Part shown: piece after piece, positions 21,033 to 31,289 of the stretch
Layout: each line of letters begins with the position of its first letter
Numbering within the stretch: position 1 is the stretch's first letter
From: Parashewanella curva
Lineage (GTDB): Bacteria; Pseudomonadota; Gammaproteobacteria; Enterobacterales; Shewanellaceae
Assembly (NCBI RefSeq): GCF_003675895.1
Contig: NZ_ML014760.1
Location: forward strand, 1 to 64,000
Length of the DNA: 64,000 nucleotides
Direction: 5' to 3'
Program-made: the position numbers and the translations under genes
The notes under the pieces: generated by a model
What the model was told of the DNA's origin: nothing
The model's input: only the letters and a program-made list of their open reading frames with translations
The model's database searches: none

Positions 21033-21587
21033 ATGATGGCAAGTTTTTCAATGTGGTTACTGAAGCTGTTTGGATGGAACATTAGCGGACAACTACCGAG
21101 TGATCGCCAATTTATTTTGATTGGCGCCCCTCACACCAGCAACTGGGATTTTATTATTGGCATACTCGCCCGCTCAGCCGTTAAACGTCGTATCCACTTT
21201 TTGGGTAAACACCAATTATTTATTCCACCATGGGGATGGTTATTTAGGGCTTTAGGCGGCAGTCCCGTCAATCGCACTAAAAATAATAACTTAGTGCAAT
21301 CCGCCTGCGAACAGTTTGCCACACGTGAAGACTATGCCCTAGCCTTAGCGCCTGAAGGTACACGCGGAAAAGTCAATCGCTGGAAAACAGGCTTTTACCA
21401 TATCGCAGTTCAAGCCAAGGTGCCCATTGTGTGTGTAGGATTTGATTACCAGCACAAAACATTGCGTATCGAACCCCCAATTTACCCTACTGGCGATATG
21501 AATCTGGACATGAATCACATTTTGGCCTTTTATCGCACCATAAAAGGCCGTTATCCAAAGGAGATACCTATTTACACCGAAAATTAA
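21033..21587 (+). CDS. 1-acylglycerol-3-phosphate acyltransferase family protein
   Basis: Membrane-associated acyltransferase of the PlsC superfamily, likely acting in phospholipid or lipid A-related acylation. The 184-residue protein has the catalytic H-x4-D motif (H-T-S-N-W-D) near residue 34 and the acceptor motif A-P-E-G-T-R near residue 108. It is shorter than E. coli PlsC (245 aa) and resembles the short PlsC-like proteins found outside the core pathway. It sits 60 bp after the ZIP-like gene and shortly before a GT25 gene. Confidence 0.87.
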   Translation: MMASFSMWLLKLFGWNISGQLPSDRQFILIGAPHTSNWDFIIGILARSAVKRRIHFLGKHQLFIPPWGWLFRALGGSPVNRTKNNNLVQSACEQFATREDYALALAPEGTRGKVNRWKTGFYHIAVQAKVPIVCVGFDYQHKTLRIEPPIYPTGDMNLDMNHILAFYRTIKGRYPKEIPIYTEN

Positions 21588-21633
21588 CTTTTATTATACT
21601 TTGCCTCCTAATCTCAACAATTGGATGGAGGAA

Positions 21634-22392
21634 ATGTTGCAACCTGTTATTTTGGCCATCAACATGCCGCAGAATGAATCCCGTTGGCAGCATCTGCAGC
21701 AACAATTATCTCAGTTATCTTTAAAGGGAACTCACTTCAGTGCCGTCGTTGGCTCAGCACTATTTCAAGATGAGATAGAAACGATTTACGATGAGAAGCT
21801 AAACAAACGCTATTATCATCGAGATCTCACAGTCGGAGAAATTGGCTGTTACGCCAGCCACAGTCAAGCATGGCAAAAGCTTCTAGACTCTGACCAACCT
21901 CATGCAGTAGTTTTGGAAGATGATATTAATTTATCTGACGATTTTACCACTATTCTGGCCACGATTGACCGATTGCAAGGGTGGGACATCATCAAACTAT
22001 CAGACAATCGTAATAATCCTGCAGCAGAAACTATTGCTTTGTCTGACACAGTGAATTGTATTAGCTATAAAAGAGTGCCCAACTGTATGACGGGCTATGT
22101 GATCAGTCGACAAGGTGCAGAGAAACTCCTTGCTCGAAAACGCTTTTTTAGACCTGTTGATGTCGATATACAGTTTCACAGTGAACTTAATTTACAAGTC
22201 ATCGGCTTACAGCCTTACTGTGTGTTTGAAGCCAATTTTGACAGTGAAATTGCGGCCATGAACCCAAACAAACGTCATAGTAATAAAAGTACATTTTGGC
22301 GAAATACTAAGTATCGTTTATCAATGATGCAGCAACGTACACTACAATCGGCCAATATTAATAAAATTGTTAAGCCATCAAATAAGAAATGA
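21634..22392 (+). CDS. Glycosyltransferase family 25, LPS biosynthesis
   Basis: Probable beta-galactosyl-type transferase of the LPS core. The 252-residue protein starts with the family pattern (V-I-L-A-I-N-M), then G-E-I-G-C-Y-A-S-H near residue 70 and V-L-E-D-D-I near residue 95, which is the GT25 acidic motif. The reading frame is open from a TTG at 21601; ATG 21634 is chosen because a GGAGG lies just before it, although the spacing is short, and ATG 21625 is also possible. It faces the minus-strand glycosyltransferase cluster. Confidence 0.88.
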   Translation: MLQPVILAINMPQNESRWQHLQQQLSQLSLKGTHFSAVVGSALFQDEIETIYDEKLNKRYYHRDLTVGEIGCYASHSQAWQKLLDSDQPHAVVLEDDINLSDDFTTILATIDRLQGWDIIKLSDNRNNPAAETIALSDTVNCISYKRVPNCMTGYVISRQGAEKLLARKRFFRPVDVDIQFHSELNLQVIGLQPYCVFEANFDSEIAAMNPNKRHSNKSTFWRNTKYRLSMMQQRTLQSANINKIVKPSNKK

Positions 22393-22423
22393 AATGACTA
22401 AATTTCATACTGACATTATCAAT

Positions 22424-23518
22424 TTATTTTAAGCTTAAATATTGTTTGGCTATTTCTTCAGCTTCGATACGCTTACATAACTCAGCATCAATAGTCACTT
22501 TTGGCTTCTTTAGTAAATTATCAATTTTTGTTGCCAGTGACTTTGGATCCTGCACAGGAGCTAGGTTTTCAGCCAGATCACCCGTTAAGATCTCTGAAGG
22601 ACCATGTGGGCAGTTTGTGCTAATTACAGGCGTACCACATATTAATGCCTCAATGATAACGGTCGGTAAACCTTCATAGTCAGAGCTTAATACAAGTGCT
22701 CTTGCTCTCTTAATCCATTGATACGGGTTTGCTTGAAAGCCTGGCAAAATTATTCGATCACTTACTCCATGTTTTTTTGCCAGTTTTAACGCTTTTTTAG
22801 GGTTGTTACATAACAGTACCAATTTGATGTTGCTTTCCATTTCTTTAAGAGCTTGAAATAAAATGTCATGTCTTTTTTGTTTTGCAACTCTACCAACATG
22901 GATCAAATATTCTTCACTTGGAATTGATGTATTAACCTTTTCGGATTGGGATTTTATGTCATTAACATCAAAAGGGTTATAAATCGTCTGCACTGATTTA
23001 GGTTGTATGCGCCCCACTTGTTCAATTTCTTTCTTGATCCCTTTTGAGACAGTAATCAATCGTTGTCCACTTAAGCAATGTTTTGCGCGCCACATTTTGA
23101 AATATGCGATGGGACCAAGTTTTTTTTGACGAATTAATTCTTGCTCCACAGAGTTATGGACGACACAGTATAGTGGTGATAAACCCGTTCTGGTCATCAG
23201 TTGATTACTTGTATCTAGGTTAGATAGAAATAAATCAAATTTTCCAATCTCATGTTGCACAGCATCAATTGTATTTTTCAAGCTTCTTGCATTAAGTTTC
23301 ACCTTAAAAACACTATCTAGCCCTTTGGCTCCTTTTTCAAAACAAACATGTAATGGAATATGTGTTGGAACTTGATACTCGCCATTATTTTGTAGAACAA
23401 AGAAGTGCGCTTCATGCCCCAGCTTAATAAATTCTTGTGCAAGCGTAAGCATTACTTTTTCGGCGCCACCGCCTGCTAAGCTATTTATGACAATAGCAAT
23501 TCGCCTATGATCAAACAT
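22424..23518 (-). CDS. Glycosyltransferase family 4 (GT-B)
   Basis: Nucleotide-sugar transferase of the GT4 family, probably adding a core-LPS sugar. The 364-residue protein begins I-N-S-L-A-G-G-G-A-E-K, the acceptor-side glycine-rich loop. The C-terminal domain has H-V-G-R-V-A-K-Q-K-R and S-D-Y-E-G-L-P-T-V-I-I-E-A, the GT4 sugar-nucleotide motif with its two glutamates. It lies 7 bp after the upstream glycosyltransferase gene, so both are likely co-transcribed. Donor and acceptor are unknown. Confidence 0.9.
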   Translation of the reverse strand: MFDHRRIAIVINSLAGGGAEKVMLTLAQEFIKLGHEAHFFVLQNNGEYQVPTHIPLHVCFEKGAKGLDSVFKVKLNARSLKNTIDAVQHEIGKFDLFLSNLDTSNQLMTRTGLSPLYCVVHNSVEQELIRQKKLGPIAYFKMWRAKHCLSGQRLITVSKGIKKEIEQVGRIQPKSVQTIYNPFDVNDIKSQSEKVNTSIPSEEYLIHVGRVAKQKRHDILFQALKEMESNIKLVLLCNNPKKALKLAKKHGVSDRIILPGFQANPYQWIKRARALVLSSDYEGLPTVIIEALICGTPVISTNCPHGPSEILTGDLAENLAPVQDPKSLATKIDNLLKKPKVTIDAELCKRIEAEEIAKQYLSLK

Positions 23519-23525
23519 TTAATCT

Positions 23526-24578
23526 TTACCTAAATACCGCTTTCAAACTTTCAAGTACATGAGGCAGACCATTACTATCGTCTGCGATTCGTAATAACTC
23601 ATGTTTTAACTCTGCATCAGCATACAGCTTTTCAATTTTTTTCACCGATAATTTACTCTCAACTTTCATCACAAAGCCATGCTGGTAGCAAATATCTATT
23701 CGAGCTGGCTGGTCTTTCGATACAGGTACCGATAATGATGGCACTTTCAAAGCGATGGCTTGTAATAAAGCATCACCACCACTGATCACAGTAGCTTTAG
23801 CCATAGCCAATAAATTGATAAAAGTTGGATTATCTACTGATGGCAACACTGTTAATCTTTCAGTAGATACTGGGACTTTTTTAGGATAATTCGAACCCAT
23901 AATCACTACACAATCGACATCATATTTTTCTGAAAATGTTTTGGCTTGTTGATAAAACAGCTCAGCGGCTAACTCACCATTTACCTTATGTCCACCGGAT
24001 CCAGCACTAAAAATAAGGTACTGCTTCTCACTTAATCCGTATTCACTTAATAATCGTTGACCTTGCTCTTTACTTGGCTGAGAAAATACAGGTCCAATGC
24101 ATAGAGGCGCTTCTTTATTGAGCCAATTTAGCTTCATTTTCTGCAACCAGCTTAAATCAGGCATGATAAATTTGGGTTGAACAACAAAATGATGATCAAT
24201 TAACTTCAATCGATTTAGCTTAAGCCCTTTGCTTCTTTTTTTAGTATGTTGGCTAAAAAAGACCGTCTTCGCACCGATGTTTTTAGCATGCTGAAAATGT
24301 GCTTTTCGACCAGATGCATCAAATATCACCACATCTGGCATCAATTCCGACATAATACTGTTAACACCTCTAATGTCCTTAGTTGGAGTGGTATCAATGA
24401 GTTGTTTAGGAAATGGACAATCTTTTGCATAAGGAGCATTGCGATTCAAAATAAAATGAATTTGACTTTCGGGCCATTTTTTTTGAACTTCAGTGGCAAT
24501 GATCAATGAACGCATATACTCCCCTATACCACTGGCAGAGGAGACGGGAATGAATAAAAACGATTTGTTACTGTTCAT
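23526..24578 (-). CDS. MurG-like glycosyltransferase (GT-B)
   Basis: The 350-residue protein has a GT-B layout similar to MurG and related hexosyltransferases. A glycine-rich N-terminal segment (S-S-A-S-G-I-G-E-Y) is followed by a C-terminal domain with S-A-G-S-G-G-H-K and the nucleotide-sugar motif I-S-G-G-D-A-L-L-Q-A. It is likely part of the LPS core or outer-core pathway, given its neighbours. The specific sugar cannot be told from the sequence. Confidence 0.78.
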   Translation of the reverse strand: MNSNKSFLFIPVSSASGIGEYMRSLIIATEVQKKWPESQIHFILNRNAPYAKDCPFPKQLIDTTPTKDIRGVNSIMSELMPDVVIFDASGRKAHFQHAKNIGAKTVFFSQHTKKRSKGLKLNRLKLIDHHFVVQPKFIMPDLSWLQKMKLNWLNKEAPLCIGPVFSQPSKEQGQRLLSEYGLSEKQYLIFSAGSGGHKVNGELAAELFYQQAKTFSEKYDVDCVVIMGSNYPKKVPVSTERLTVLPSVDNPTFINLLAMAKATVISGGDALLQAIALKVPSLSVPVSKDQPARIDICYQHGFVMKVESKLSVKKIEKLYADAELKHELLRIADDSNGLPHVLESLKAVFR

Positions 24579-24621
24579 ATTGATATGGGTGATTCACAAT
24601 TAAAAAATGCCGAAAAGTACT

Positions 24622-24650
24622 TTTATCCCTGAAACAACCATAGCAATCAA
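24622..24650 (-). promoter_or_regulatory. Candidate sigma-70 promoter for the glycosyltransferase pair
   Basis: On the minus strand TTGATT (24645-24650) and GATAAA (24622-24627) are 17 bp apart, about 45 bp before the 24578 start. This lies in the 135-bp gap after the heptosyltransferase gene, so the pair may have its own promoter. Confidence 0.4.
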
Positions 24651-24713
24651 TTGCAATACTTTGTATTTTTGTATAAAACTAAGATGATCTCTTTTTTACT
24701 ACCAAATAATGGT

Positions 24714-25733
24714 CTAAAAATTGGTTAACTTTCGCAACACAGGATCAACTCCAATCCGCTCCATCAAGGCTTCACCTTTCGCACGCTTGCCCCATTTTAC
24801 CTCACCTTGCTGCTGTTCTGCGATAACGTCTTGATAGACACTGACAACTTTATCTCTATCATTGTATGGCCCAGTACGCTCAGGGTTTGAGTGTGCATAT
24901 AATCCTATCACTGGCGTACCTTGCGTGGTCGCCATATGTGCTGGCCCAGTATCAGGTGCCAGCACTACTGTTGCCTGTTTAAGCAAGGCTAATAACTGCA
25001 ACAAACTGGTTTTGCCTACATGATTAATGAGCTGAGCTTGACTATGGTCACTGATCTGCTGAGCCAAATCTAACTCTAATTGAGCTGGTCCACCACAGAG
25101 CATCACTTGGTAACCTCTGTTTGCCATGTGGTCCGCCACTTGTGCATAACGCTCTGGCAACCAATTACGCTCTGCTTTGCTGGCCGCCGCACAAATGATA
25201 AATGTCGGTTGCTGACATTGTTGTTGCGCCCAAAGCTCGTCAGCTTCAGGGATAGGTATATTCCACTTAGGGGTAATATCTACAACACCAATAGCCTTTG
25301 CAAAGCCCATGAATCCGTCGAGAACATGAGGTTCATGCTGCGGCTCAATGTGATGATTAATAAATAACCACTGCCCTTCTTTTGCTCGGACTTTATCAAA
25401 CCCAACTTTGACGTTTGCTTTGATCATCTGCGATGCCACACTGGCTCTTAAAGCCACCTGCATGTGCAGCAATACATCGAAACACTGTCCTTTTAAGGCT
25501 CTTTTTAAATTGGTATAGCTACGCCAACCTTGGGACTTATCAAAAATGACAAATTCTACATTAGGCAAATGTTTCACCAACTGATATTCAACCTTACCTA
25601 TCACCCAAGTGATAGTAAGATGAGGATATTGACGCTGGATAGCTTGTACCATTGCTACAGCATGGCATACATCTCCAATTGCAGAGAGCCGCAATACACA
25701 CAAAGATTGTTTTGTTGAAAGATCCAGCTTCAT
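24714..25733 (-). CDS. LPS heptosyltransferase-family protein (GT9)
   Basis: Probable ADP-heptose:LPS heptosyltransferase acting at the inner membrane. The 339-residue protein starts L-C-V-L-R-L-S-A-I-G-D-V-C-H-A, the GT9 acceptor loop with catalytic Asp. The C-terminal half has A-P-D-T-G-P-A-H-M-A, the conserved donor-binding motif. The frame extends to a TTG at 25745, but ATG 25733 is the likely start. Its first 82 bp overlap an open frame upstream of the divergent kdkA, not kdkA itself. It resembles WaaC/WaaQ types; the exact position added is uncertain. Confidence 0.9.
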   Translation of the reverse strand: MKLDLSTKQSLCVLRLSAIGDVCHAVAMVQAIQRQYPHLTITWVIGKVEYQLVKHLPNVEFVIFDKSQGWRSYTNLKRALKGQCFDVLLHMQVALRASVASQMIKANVKVGFDKVRAKEGQWLFINHHIEPQHEPHVLDGFMGFAKAIGVVDITPKWNIPIPEADELWAQQQCQQPTFIICAAASKAERNWLPERYAQVADHMANRGYQVMLCGGPAQLELDLAQQISDHSQAQLINHVGKTSLLQLLALLKQATVVLAPDTGPAHMATTQGTPVIGLYAHSNPERTGPYNDRDKVVSVYQDVIAEQQQGEVKWGKRAKGEALMERIGVDPVLRKLTNF

Positions 25734-25834
25734 TAAGAACACCAAGTTTGTTATTAGGGCACGCCCTAGTGATATTTACGCAAGCGATTAATATTAATGT
25801 AGAATGGCGTTACAAGCCATGGTTCAACTTGAAA

Positions 25835-26548
25835 ATGCAGATAAAAACCCATAAAAGCGTCACTCTTGCTGTAGCAAACCCTCAATGCCAATCATTAAAG
25901 TCAGAGCACTTTGAATCCAATTTCTGGCAGAAGAATGGCGCGATAACGGGAACCTCAACAGGCCGTCATACCACTTGGTTTATTCAAAGCGATGCCGACC
26001 AACAATGGGTGCTTCGTCATTATTGGCGTGGTGGATTGATGGCAAAGTTTAGCCGAGATTTATATCTGTTCATGGGTAGGGAATATACTCGCCCTATGGC
26101 TGAACTAAGGCTACTTGAGCATATGATCCAGCTCAACCTACCTGTCCCACGCCCTGTAGCGGCTAAAATAGAGCGAACAGGTTTATGGTATCGTGGCGAC
26201 ATTCTGATAGAGCGGATTGAAAATGCCATTGATTTACACGGACTGCTTTCAAAAAGTGCTATGGATGATGACCGTTGGCAACTATTGGGTCACACAATCG
26301 CGCGCTTTCATCGACTTGGGGTTTATCATGCAGATCTCAACATTAAGAATATCTTGTGGGACCAACAGCAATTTTATTTGATTGACTTTGATCGTGGTGA
26401 AATGCGTAAACCCGTTTCTTCTTGGCAACAAAGCAATATTGCGCGGCTTCGTCGTTCTTTTGATAAAGAAAAGGCCAAACTTCCGGAGCTGGCCTTTAAT
26501 GAGCATAATTGGCAACAATTATTAGCGGGTTATCAAACCTGTTTATAA
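25835..26548 (+). CDS. kdkA: 3-deoxy-D-manno-octulosonic acid (Kdo) kinase
   Basis: Phosphorylates Kdo on lipid A precursors in organisms with a single phosphorylated Kdo. The 237-residue protein has kinase-like motifs: H-A-D-L-N-I-K-N-I-L (catalytic loop) and I-D-F-D-R-G (metal-binding). The frame is open from 25652, but ATG 25835 gives the family length and N-terminus. It is convergent with waaA and overlaps it by 6 bp. The pairing with waaA suggests a Kdo-phosphate core as in Haemophilus, Vibrio and Shewanella. Confidence 0.93.
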   Translation: MQIKTHKSVTLAVANPQCQSLKSEHFESNFWQKNGAITGTSTGRHTTWFIQSDADQQWVLRHYWRGGLMAKFSRDLYLFMGREYTRPMAELRLLEHMIQLNLPVPRPVAAKIERTGLWYRGDILIERIENAIDLHGLLSKSAMDDDRWQLLGHTIARFHRLGVYHADLNIKNILWDQQQFYLIDFDRGEMRKPVSSWQQSNIARLRRSFDKEKAKLPELAFNEHNWQQLLAGYQTCL

Positions 26549-27802
26549 TCGCGCTTGAATGATGGCTTGATGTTTTAAAACGGCACCACGGTTGGCTGCA
26601 ACACATTGTTTTGCCGCTTGTTGTCGTTTTTTCAACTCTTCTTCGTCATTGATATTTTCTAATAAGGATTCAGCTAAAGTGCGACTTGAATTAACGGTTG
26701 TTAGGCCATTAACCTGTACTAGCATCTGGCAAATATCGGTAAAATTATAACGCGACTCACCCATGAGTACTGCAAGCCCCATTGCGGCGGCTTCCAAAGG
26801 GTTTTGTCCGCCATGTTCAATAAAAGAGCCGCCAATGAACGCTTGATCACCACAAGCAAGAAACTTCAACATTTCTCCCATGGTGTCTCCTAACAATACT
26901 TGCGTGTCACTGTTGACTTGCTGCTGTTGACTGCGTCTTGCTAATGTCATCTTAAATGTGGCAATAGATTTAGCCGCAACATCAAACTGCTCAGGGTGGC
27001 GAGGTACCATAATTAATACAGCATTGGGGTGTTGTTTCAATACTTGTTGATGGGCTTCAAGCACTGCATCAAACTCTCCAGGATGAATACTGGCAGCCAC
27101 CCAAATAGGAGCTGGATCTCGTTGCCATTGAGATCTTAATCGATGACCTTCTTCGATTATTGCATCGCTGATCTGTAAATCGAACTTTAGGCTACCTGTT
27201 ACTTCTGTTTTTGAAGCGTCTATACCGAGTTGAATAAAGCGTTGCTGCTCGTCTGCAGTTTGTACCCCTATATAATCCAATGCCTTAAGCATTGGGCCTG
27301 TTAAAGAGGGGTATTTTTGATATTTAGAAAAAGAAGAAGCTGATAATCGCGCATTCGCAAGCAGCACTTTTGCCCCTTGCTTTTGTGTATAATGAACCAA
27401 GTTTGGCCATAATTCAGTTTCCAAAATCACCACCAATTTAGGCGCCAACTGTTTAACAAAACGTTTGGTAGCACAAGCAAAATCCATCGGAAGATAACAA
27501 TGCTGAACCTTATCTCCAAAGGCTTTTTTTACTAATGCTGATCCTGTTGGGCTAGTTGTCGTAACAGTTACCCTATGTTCAGGGTAGCTATCTATAATGC
27601 TTTGAATAAGCGGGATTGCGGCTTGGGTTTCCCCCATTGATGCGGTATGAAATAAGACGTCAGATGGTTGAACTTTGTACCATCCAAACCGCTCCGACCA
27701 GCGGCTTCGGTAGTCTCGACTCTTTATCGCCCTCACGGCTAAATAGCTGATTAATAAAGGGGACGATAAATACAAAAGAACGGAATACCAAAAACGATTC
27801 AT
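26543..27802 (-). CDS. waaA: Kdo transferase
   Basis: Transfers Kdo from CMP-Kdo to lipid IVA at the inner membrane. The 419-residue protein has an N-terminal membrane anchor, F-H-T-A-S-M-G-E near residue 50 carrying the catalytic Glu, and E-T-E-L-W-P-N-L in the middle. The C-terminal donor site includes G-G-S-F-I-E-H-G-G-Q-N-P-L-E. ATG 27802 is preferred over the TTG at 27814. With kdkA beside it, monofunctional use is likely but not shown. Confidence 0.96.
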   Translation of the reverse strand: MNRFWYSVLLYLSSPLLISYLAVRAIKSRDYRSRWSERFGWYKVQPSDVLFHTASMGETQAAIPLIQSIIDSYPEHRVTVTTTSPTGSALVKKAFGDKVQHCYLPMDFACATKRFVKQLAPKLVVILETELWPNLVHYTQKQGAKVLLANARLSASSFSKYQKYPSLTGPMLKALDYIGVQTADEQQRFIQLGIDASKTEVTGSLKFDLQISDAIIEEGHRLRSQWQRDPAPIWVAASIHPGEFDAVLEAHQQVLKQHPNAVLIMVPRHPEQFDVAAKSIATFKMTLARRSQQQQVNSDTQVLLGDTMGEMLKFLACGDQAFIGGSFIEHGGQNPLEAAAMGLAVLMGESRYNFTDICQMLVQVNGLTTVNSSRTLAESLLENINDEEELKKRQQAAKQCVAANRGAVLKHQAIIQARL

Positions 27803-27902
27803 GTAACGTTCCAATTACAAGTTTTGCTTGAAGATTAACGCTAATGCTAACATAACTGCAGAAATGACGTTAATATTCTAAGCCACAACCCTAGGAAGCC
27901 TA

Positions 27903-28547
27903 ATGAAAACTCGTGACAAAATTATCCACGCCAGCCTTGAGCTGTTTAATGAGCACGGAGAACGAGCAATCACTACCAACCACATCGCGGCTCATTTAGG
28001 GATAAGCCCAGGTAATCTGTATTACCATTTTCGAAACAAACAAGACATAATTCAAAGTATTTTCAGTTTATATGAAGGCCATTTACACGAACACTTTCAA
28101 CCACCACAAGAAGGTAATATCAGCCCAGAACGTCTAGTTAATTACTTTGATGCGATGTTTTATGGCTTATGGCAATTTCGTTTCTTCTATGCCAATCTCA
28201 GTGACATTCTGCAAAAAGATGATTCGCTAAAGCAGCGTTACCATGCAATACAAGTTAAAGTCATGCAAGCCAGCCAAGGAATCATTCGTCAGCTAGTTAA
28301 CAGTGGTATTCTTGAAATCCCTGATAGTGATCTTGACCGATTTGCCGATACCTTAAAGATGATCGCCGCTTCTTGGATCAGTTATCGATTAGCACAATCA
28401 TCCAATTCTAATATTCAAAAATTCGAACTCTATGACGGTATTTCAAGAGTGATTATGCTGACCAAAAACTACGCTAGTGCCAGTGCAAAACCGGCTTTTG
28501 AGCAGCTTGAGCAGCGTTATATAGAGTTAAGCCAAAGCCACAAATAG
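27903..28547 (+). CDS. TetR-family transcriptional regulator
   Basis: The 214-residue protein has a typical N-terminal TetR helix-turn-helix (H-I-A-A-H-L-G-I-S-P-G-N-L-Y-Y-H-F, about residues 25-42) and a helical ligand domain. It sits between divergent waaA and the downstream kbl-tdh operon. The ligand is unknown. A role in fatty-acid or envelope control is conceivable but not supported directly. Confidence 0.9.
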   Translation: MKTRDKIIHASLELFNEHGERAITTNHIAAHLGISPGNLYYHFRNKQDIIQSIFSLYEGHLHEHFQPPQEGNISPERLVNYFDAMFYGLWQFRFFYANLSDILQKDDSLKQRYHAIQVKVMQASQGIIRQLVNSGILEIPDSDLDRFADTLKMIAASWISYRLAQSSNSNIQKFELYDGISRVIMLTKNYASASAKPAFEQLEQRYIELSQSHK

Positions 28548-28752
28548 CGTCCTTATTAGGGCCTTTCCTAGGATAATCAAGCGCACGACTGTTGGGCGTG
28601 CGTTAAGATTTACACCTATTCTTATATCCCAACTCCATGATCCTTTTGAACAATACACGGCATAGGGGTAAACTTAGCCCCATTCGTGTATCATCGGTTA
28701 ATGCAACCCGCAAAACCCCGATAATTTAACCTCTGATTTAAAGGAGCGTCCT

Positions 28753-29949
28753 TTGGCTTCATCATCCTTTTACCAACAAATTAACCAGCAGCTGGCTGAC
28801 GTTAAAGCTGAAGGGCTTTATAAAAGTGAGCGCATCATTGTCTCACCACAACAGACCGCCATTAATGTTAACAGTGAAAAAGTCATTAACTTCTGCGCCA
28901 ACAACTACCTAGGATTAGCCAATCACCCTGAATTAATCAAAGCGGCTCAAAAAGGGCTGGATGACCACGGGTTTGGCATGGCATCAGTACGCTTCATTTG
29001 TGGTACTCAAGGCATTCATAAGCAGCTCGAATCATCGTTAAGTGAGTTTTTGGGTATGGAAGATACCATTCTTTACTCTTCATGCTTTGACGCCAATGCA
29101 GGCTTATTTGAAACCTTACTGGATGCCAATGACGCTATTGTGTCTGACGCATTAAACCACGCTTCCATCATCGACGGTGTGCGTCTATGTAAAGCCAAAC
29201 GTTACCGTTATGCCAACAACGACATGGCGGATTTAGAAGAGCAACTCAAAGCAGCGAAAGAATCTGGCGCGCGTAACATCCTGATTGCGACTGACGGCGT
29301 ATTCTCTATGGACGGAGTGATTGCTAACTTACAAGGTGTATGTGATTTAGCCGACAAGTATGGTGCTCTTGTTATGGTTGATGACTCTCATGCAGTCGGT
29401 TTTGTCGGTAAAGAAGGTCGCGGTACTCACGAATACTGTGAAGTGATGGATCGTGTCGATATTATTACTGGCACTCTAGGTAAAGCCTTAGGCGGAGCCT
29501 CAGGGGGCTTTACCTCTGGTAAAAAAGAGGTCATCGATTGGTTGCGTCAGCGCTCTAGACCTTACCTGTTTTCAAATTCATTAGCCCCTGCAATTGTCAG
29601 TGCTTCTATTCGCGTTTTAGAAATGCTTAAAGATGGCGGTGACATTCGCAAGCAAGTGAAAGACAATGCTCAATATTTCCGTGAGCAGATGTCTGCCGCT
29701 GGATTTACCTTGGCAGGTGCTGATCATGCCATTATTCCAGTAATGATTGGTGACGCTAAACTGGCCGGTGATTTTGCTAACCGTCTTTTAGAAGAACATA
29801 TCTATGTCATTGGTTTCTCTTTCCCAGTAGTGCCCAAAGGTCAAGCGCGCATTCGCACGCAAATGTCGGCGGCCCACACTCGCGAGCAACTAGATAAAGC
29901 CATAGAAGCCTTCATTCGCATTGGCAAAGAAATGGGTATTATCCAATAA
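28753..29949 (+). CDS. kbl: 2-amino-3-ketobutyrate coenzyme A ligase
   Basis: PLP enzyme that splits 2-amino-3-ketobutyrate with CoA to glycine and acetyl-CoA, the second step of threonine degradation. The 398-residue protein has S-F-Y-Q-Q-I at the N-terminus as in E. coli Kbl, H-A-S-I-I-D-G-V and the PLP-lysine segment [10 protein letters not shown]. The start is TTG at 28753, set by an AAGGAG ribosome site 7-8 bp before it; no in-frame ATG lies close by. Its stop overlaps the tdh start (TAATG). Confidence 0.97.
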   Translation: MASSSFYQQINQQLADVKAEGLYKSERIIVSPQQTAINVNSEKVINFCANNYLGLANHPELIKAAQKGLDDHGFGMASVRFICGTQGIHKQLESSLSEFLGMEDTILYSSCFDANAGLFETLLDANDAIVSDALNHASIIDGVRLCKAKRYRYANNDMADLEEQLKAAKESGARNILIATDGVFSMDGVIANLQGVCDLADKYGALVMVDDSHAVGFVGKEGRGTHEYCEVMDRVDIITGTLGKALGGASGGFTSGKKEVIDWLRQRSRPYLFSNSLAPAIVSASIRVLEMLKDGGDIRKQVKDNAQYFREQMSAAGFTLAGADHAIIPVMIGDAKLAGDFANRLLEEHIYVIGFSFPVVPKGQARIRTQMSAAHTREQLDKAIEAFIRIGKEMGIIQ

Positions 29950-30974
29950 TGAAAGCGTTAAGTAAATTAAAGCCTGAAGAAGGCATTTGGATGGTAGAGG
30001 TTGATAAACCAGAAATGGGTTACAACGATTTACTGATCAAAATTCGCAAAACGGCAATTTGTGGCACTGATATTCATATTTATAATTGGGATGAATGGTC
30101 ACAAGCCACCATTCCTACACCTATGGTTGTAGGCCATGAATACGTGGGTGAAGTCGTTGCCGTCGGTGAAGGTGTTCGTGGCTTCGATGTTGGTGATAGG
30201 GTGTCTGGTGAAGGCCATATTACTTGTGGTCACTGTCGCAACTGCCGTGCTGGTCGTACTCATTTGTGCCGTAATACCACTGGCGTAGGCGTGAACCGTG
30301 AAGGTGCCTTTGCTGAGTATTTAGTAATCCCTGCATTCAATGCGTTTAAACTTCCCGATGATGTTAGTGACGACTTAGCGTCAATCTTTGATCCATTTGG
30401 TAATGCAGTTCATACCGCACTGTCATTTGATTTAGTGGGTGAAGATGTATTGGTCACTGGTGCGGGCCCAATTGGAATTATGGCCGCAGCGGTATGTAAA
30501 CACGTAGGTGCACGTCATGTGGTGATCACCGATGTTAACGAATACCGATTAGATCTTGCTCGTAAGATGGGAGCGACTCGTGCAGTAAATGTTGCAAGCG
30601 AAGATCTAAAAGCTGTGATGACAGAGCTAGGCATGAGCGAAGGTTTTGATGTTGGTTTAGAAATGTCAGGCGTGCCTTCGGCATTCCAAGGCATGCTCGA
30701 TACTATGAATCACGGCGGAAAAATTGCCATGCTCGGTATTCCACCTGAAAATATGGGCATCGATTGGAGTAAAGTCATATTTAAAGGGCTAGAAATCAAA
30801 GGGATCTATGGCCGTGAGATGTTTGAAACTTGGTACAAGATGGCAAGTTTGATCCAATCTGGCTTAGATATCAGCCCAATCATCACTCATCATTACCATA
30901 TTGATGACTTCCAACAAGGTTTTGATGCAATGCGTTCGGGTCAATCTGGGAAAGTGATTTTAAATTGGGAATAG
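29949..30974 (+). CDS. tdh: L-threonine 3-dehydrogenase
   Basis: Zinc- and NAD-dependent oxidation of threonine to 2-amino-3-ketobutyrate, which Kbl then cleaves. The 341-residue enzyme has the catalytic zinc motif C-G-T-D-I-H near residue 38, G-H-E near 63, four structural-zinc cysteines (C-G-H-C-R-N-C then C) and the Rossmann motif G-A-G-P-I-G. Translation is coupled to kbl by a 1-bp overlap. Confidence 0.98.
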   Translation: MKALSKLKPEEGIWMVEVDKPEMGYNDLLIKIRKTAICGTDIHIYNWDEWSQATIPTPMVVGHEYVGEVVAVGEGVRGFDVGDRVSGEGHITCGHCRNCRAGRTHLCRNTTGVGVNREGAFAEYLVIPAFNAFKLPDDVSDDLASIFDPFGNAVHTALSFDLVGEDVLVTGAGPIGIMAAAVCKHVGARHVVITDVNEYRLDLARKMGATRAVNVASEDLKAVMTELGMSEGFDVGLEMSGVPSAFQGMLDTMNHGGKIAMLGIPPENMGIDWSKVIFKGLEIKGIYGREMFETWYKMASLIQSGLDISPIITHHYHIDDFQQGFDAMRSGQSGKVILNWE

Positions 30975-30983
30975 GATCTGAAC

Positions 30984-31289
30984 ATGTCAGAAGTTAAACA
31001 CATTAATGTCGCCAACTTAATTGCAATGGCAGATATACCAAACATACAGTTGGTGGATATTCGTGATCCTGACAGTTTCGGTCAAGGCCATATTGCTAAT
31101 GCCACTCATTTGACTAATGATAACTTAACCGACTTCATCAAAAACGCTGATTTGGATGCGCCTACGGTAGTCATTTGTTACCATGGGATCAGTAGTATAC
31201 AAGCGGCTCAGTTCTTGATTGGTCAAGGGTTTGAAGACGTCTACAGTCTTGATGGTGGTTATGAAGCTTGGGCGAAGAACCACAGCTAA
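30984..31289 (+). CDS. glpE: Thiosulfate sulfurtransferase (rhodanese), GlpE type
   Basis: Single-domain rhodanese that moves sulfur from thiosulfate to cyanide or dithiol acceptors. The 101-residue protein has its active-site cysteine at 65 in C-Y-H-G-I-S-S, the same position as in E. coli GlpE. It follows tdh by 9 bp and is likely co-transcribed. Its stop overlaps that of the convergent sctU by 2 bp, marking the edge of the secretion cluster. Confidence 0.92.
   Translation: MSEVKHINVANLIAMADIPNIQLVDIRDPDSFGQGHIANATHLTNDNLTDFIKNADLDAPTVVICYHGISSIQAAQFLIGQGFEDVYSLDGGYEAWAKNHS

Noticed and set aside
25652-25834. 61-residue N-terminal extension of kdkA
   Set aside because: It overlaps the divergent heptosyltransferase gene and is absent from the family; ATG 25835 gives the normal length.
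28570-28610. GC-rich hairpin after the TetR gene as a terminator
   Set aside because: The stem GCGCACG/CGTGCG has no T-run, so it was not called.
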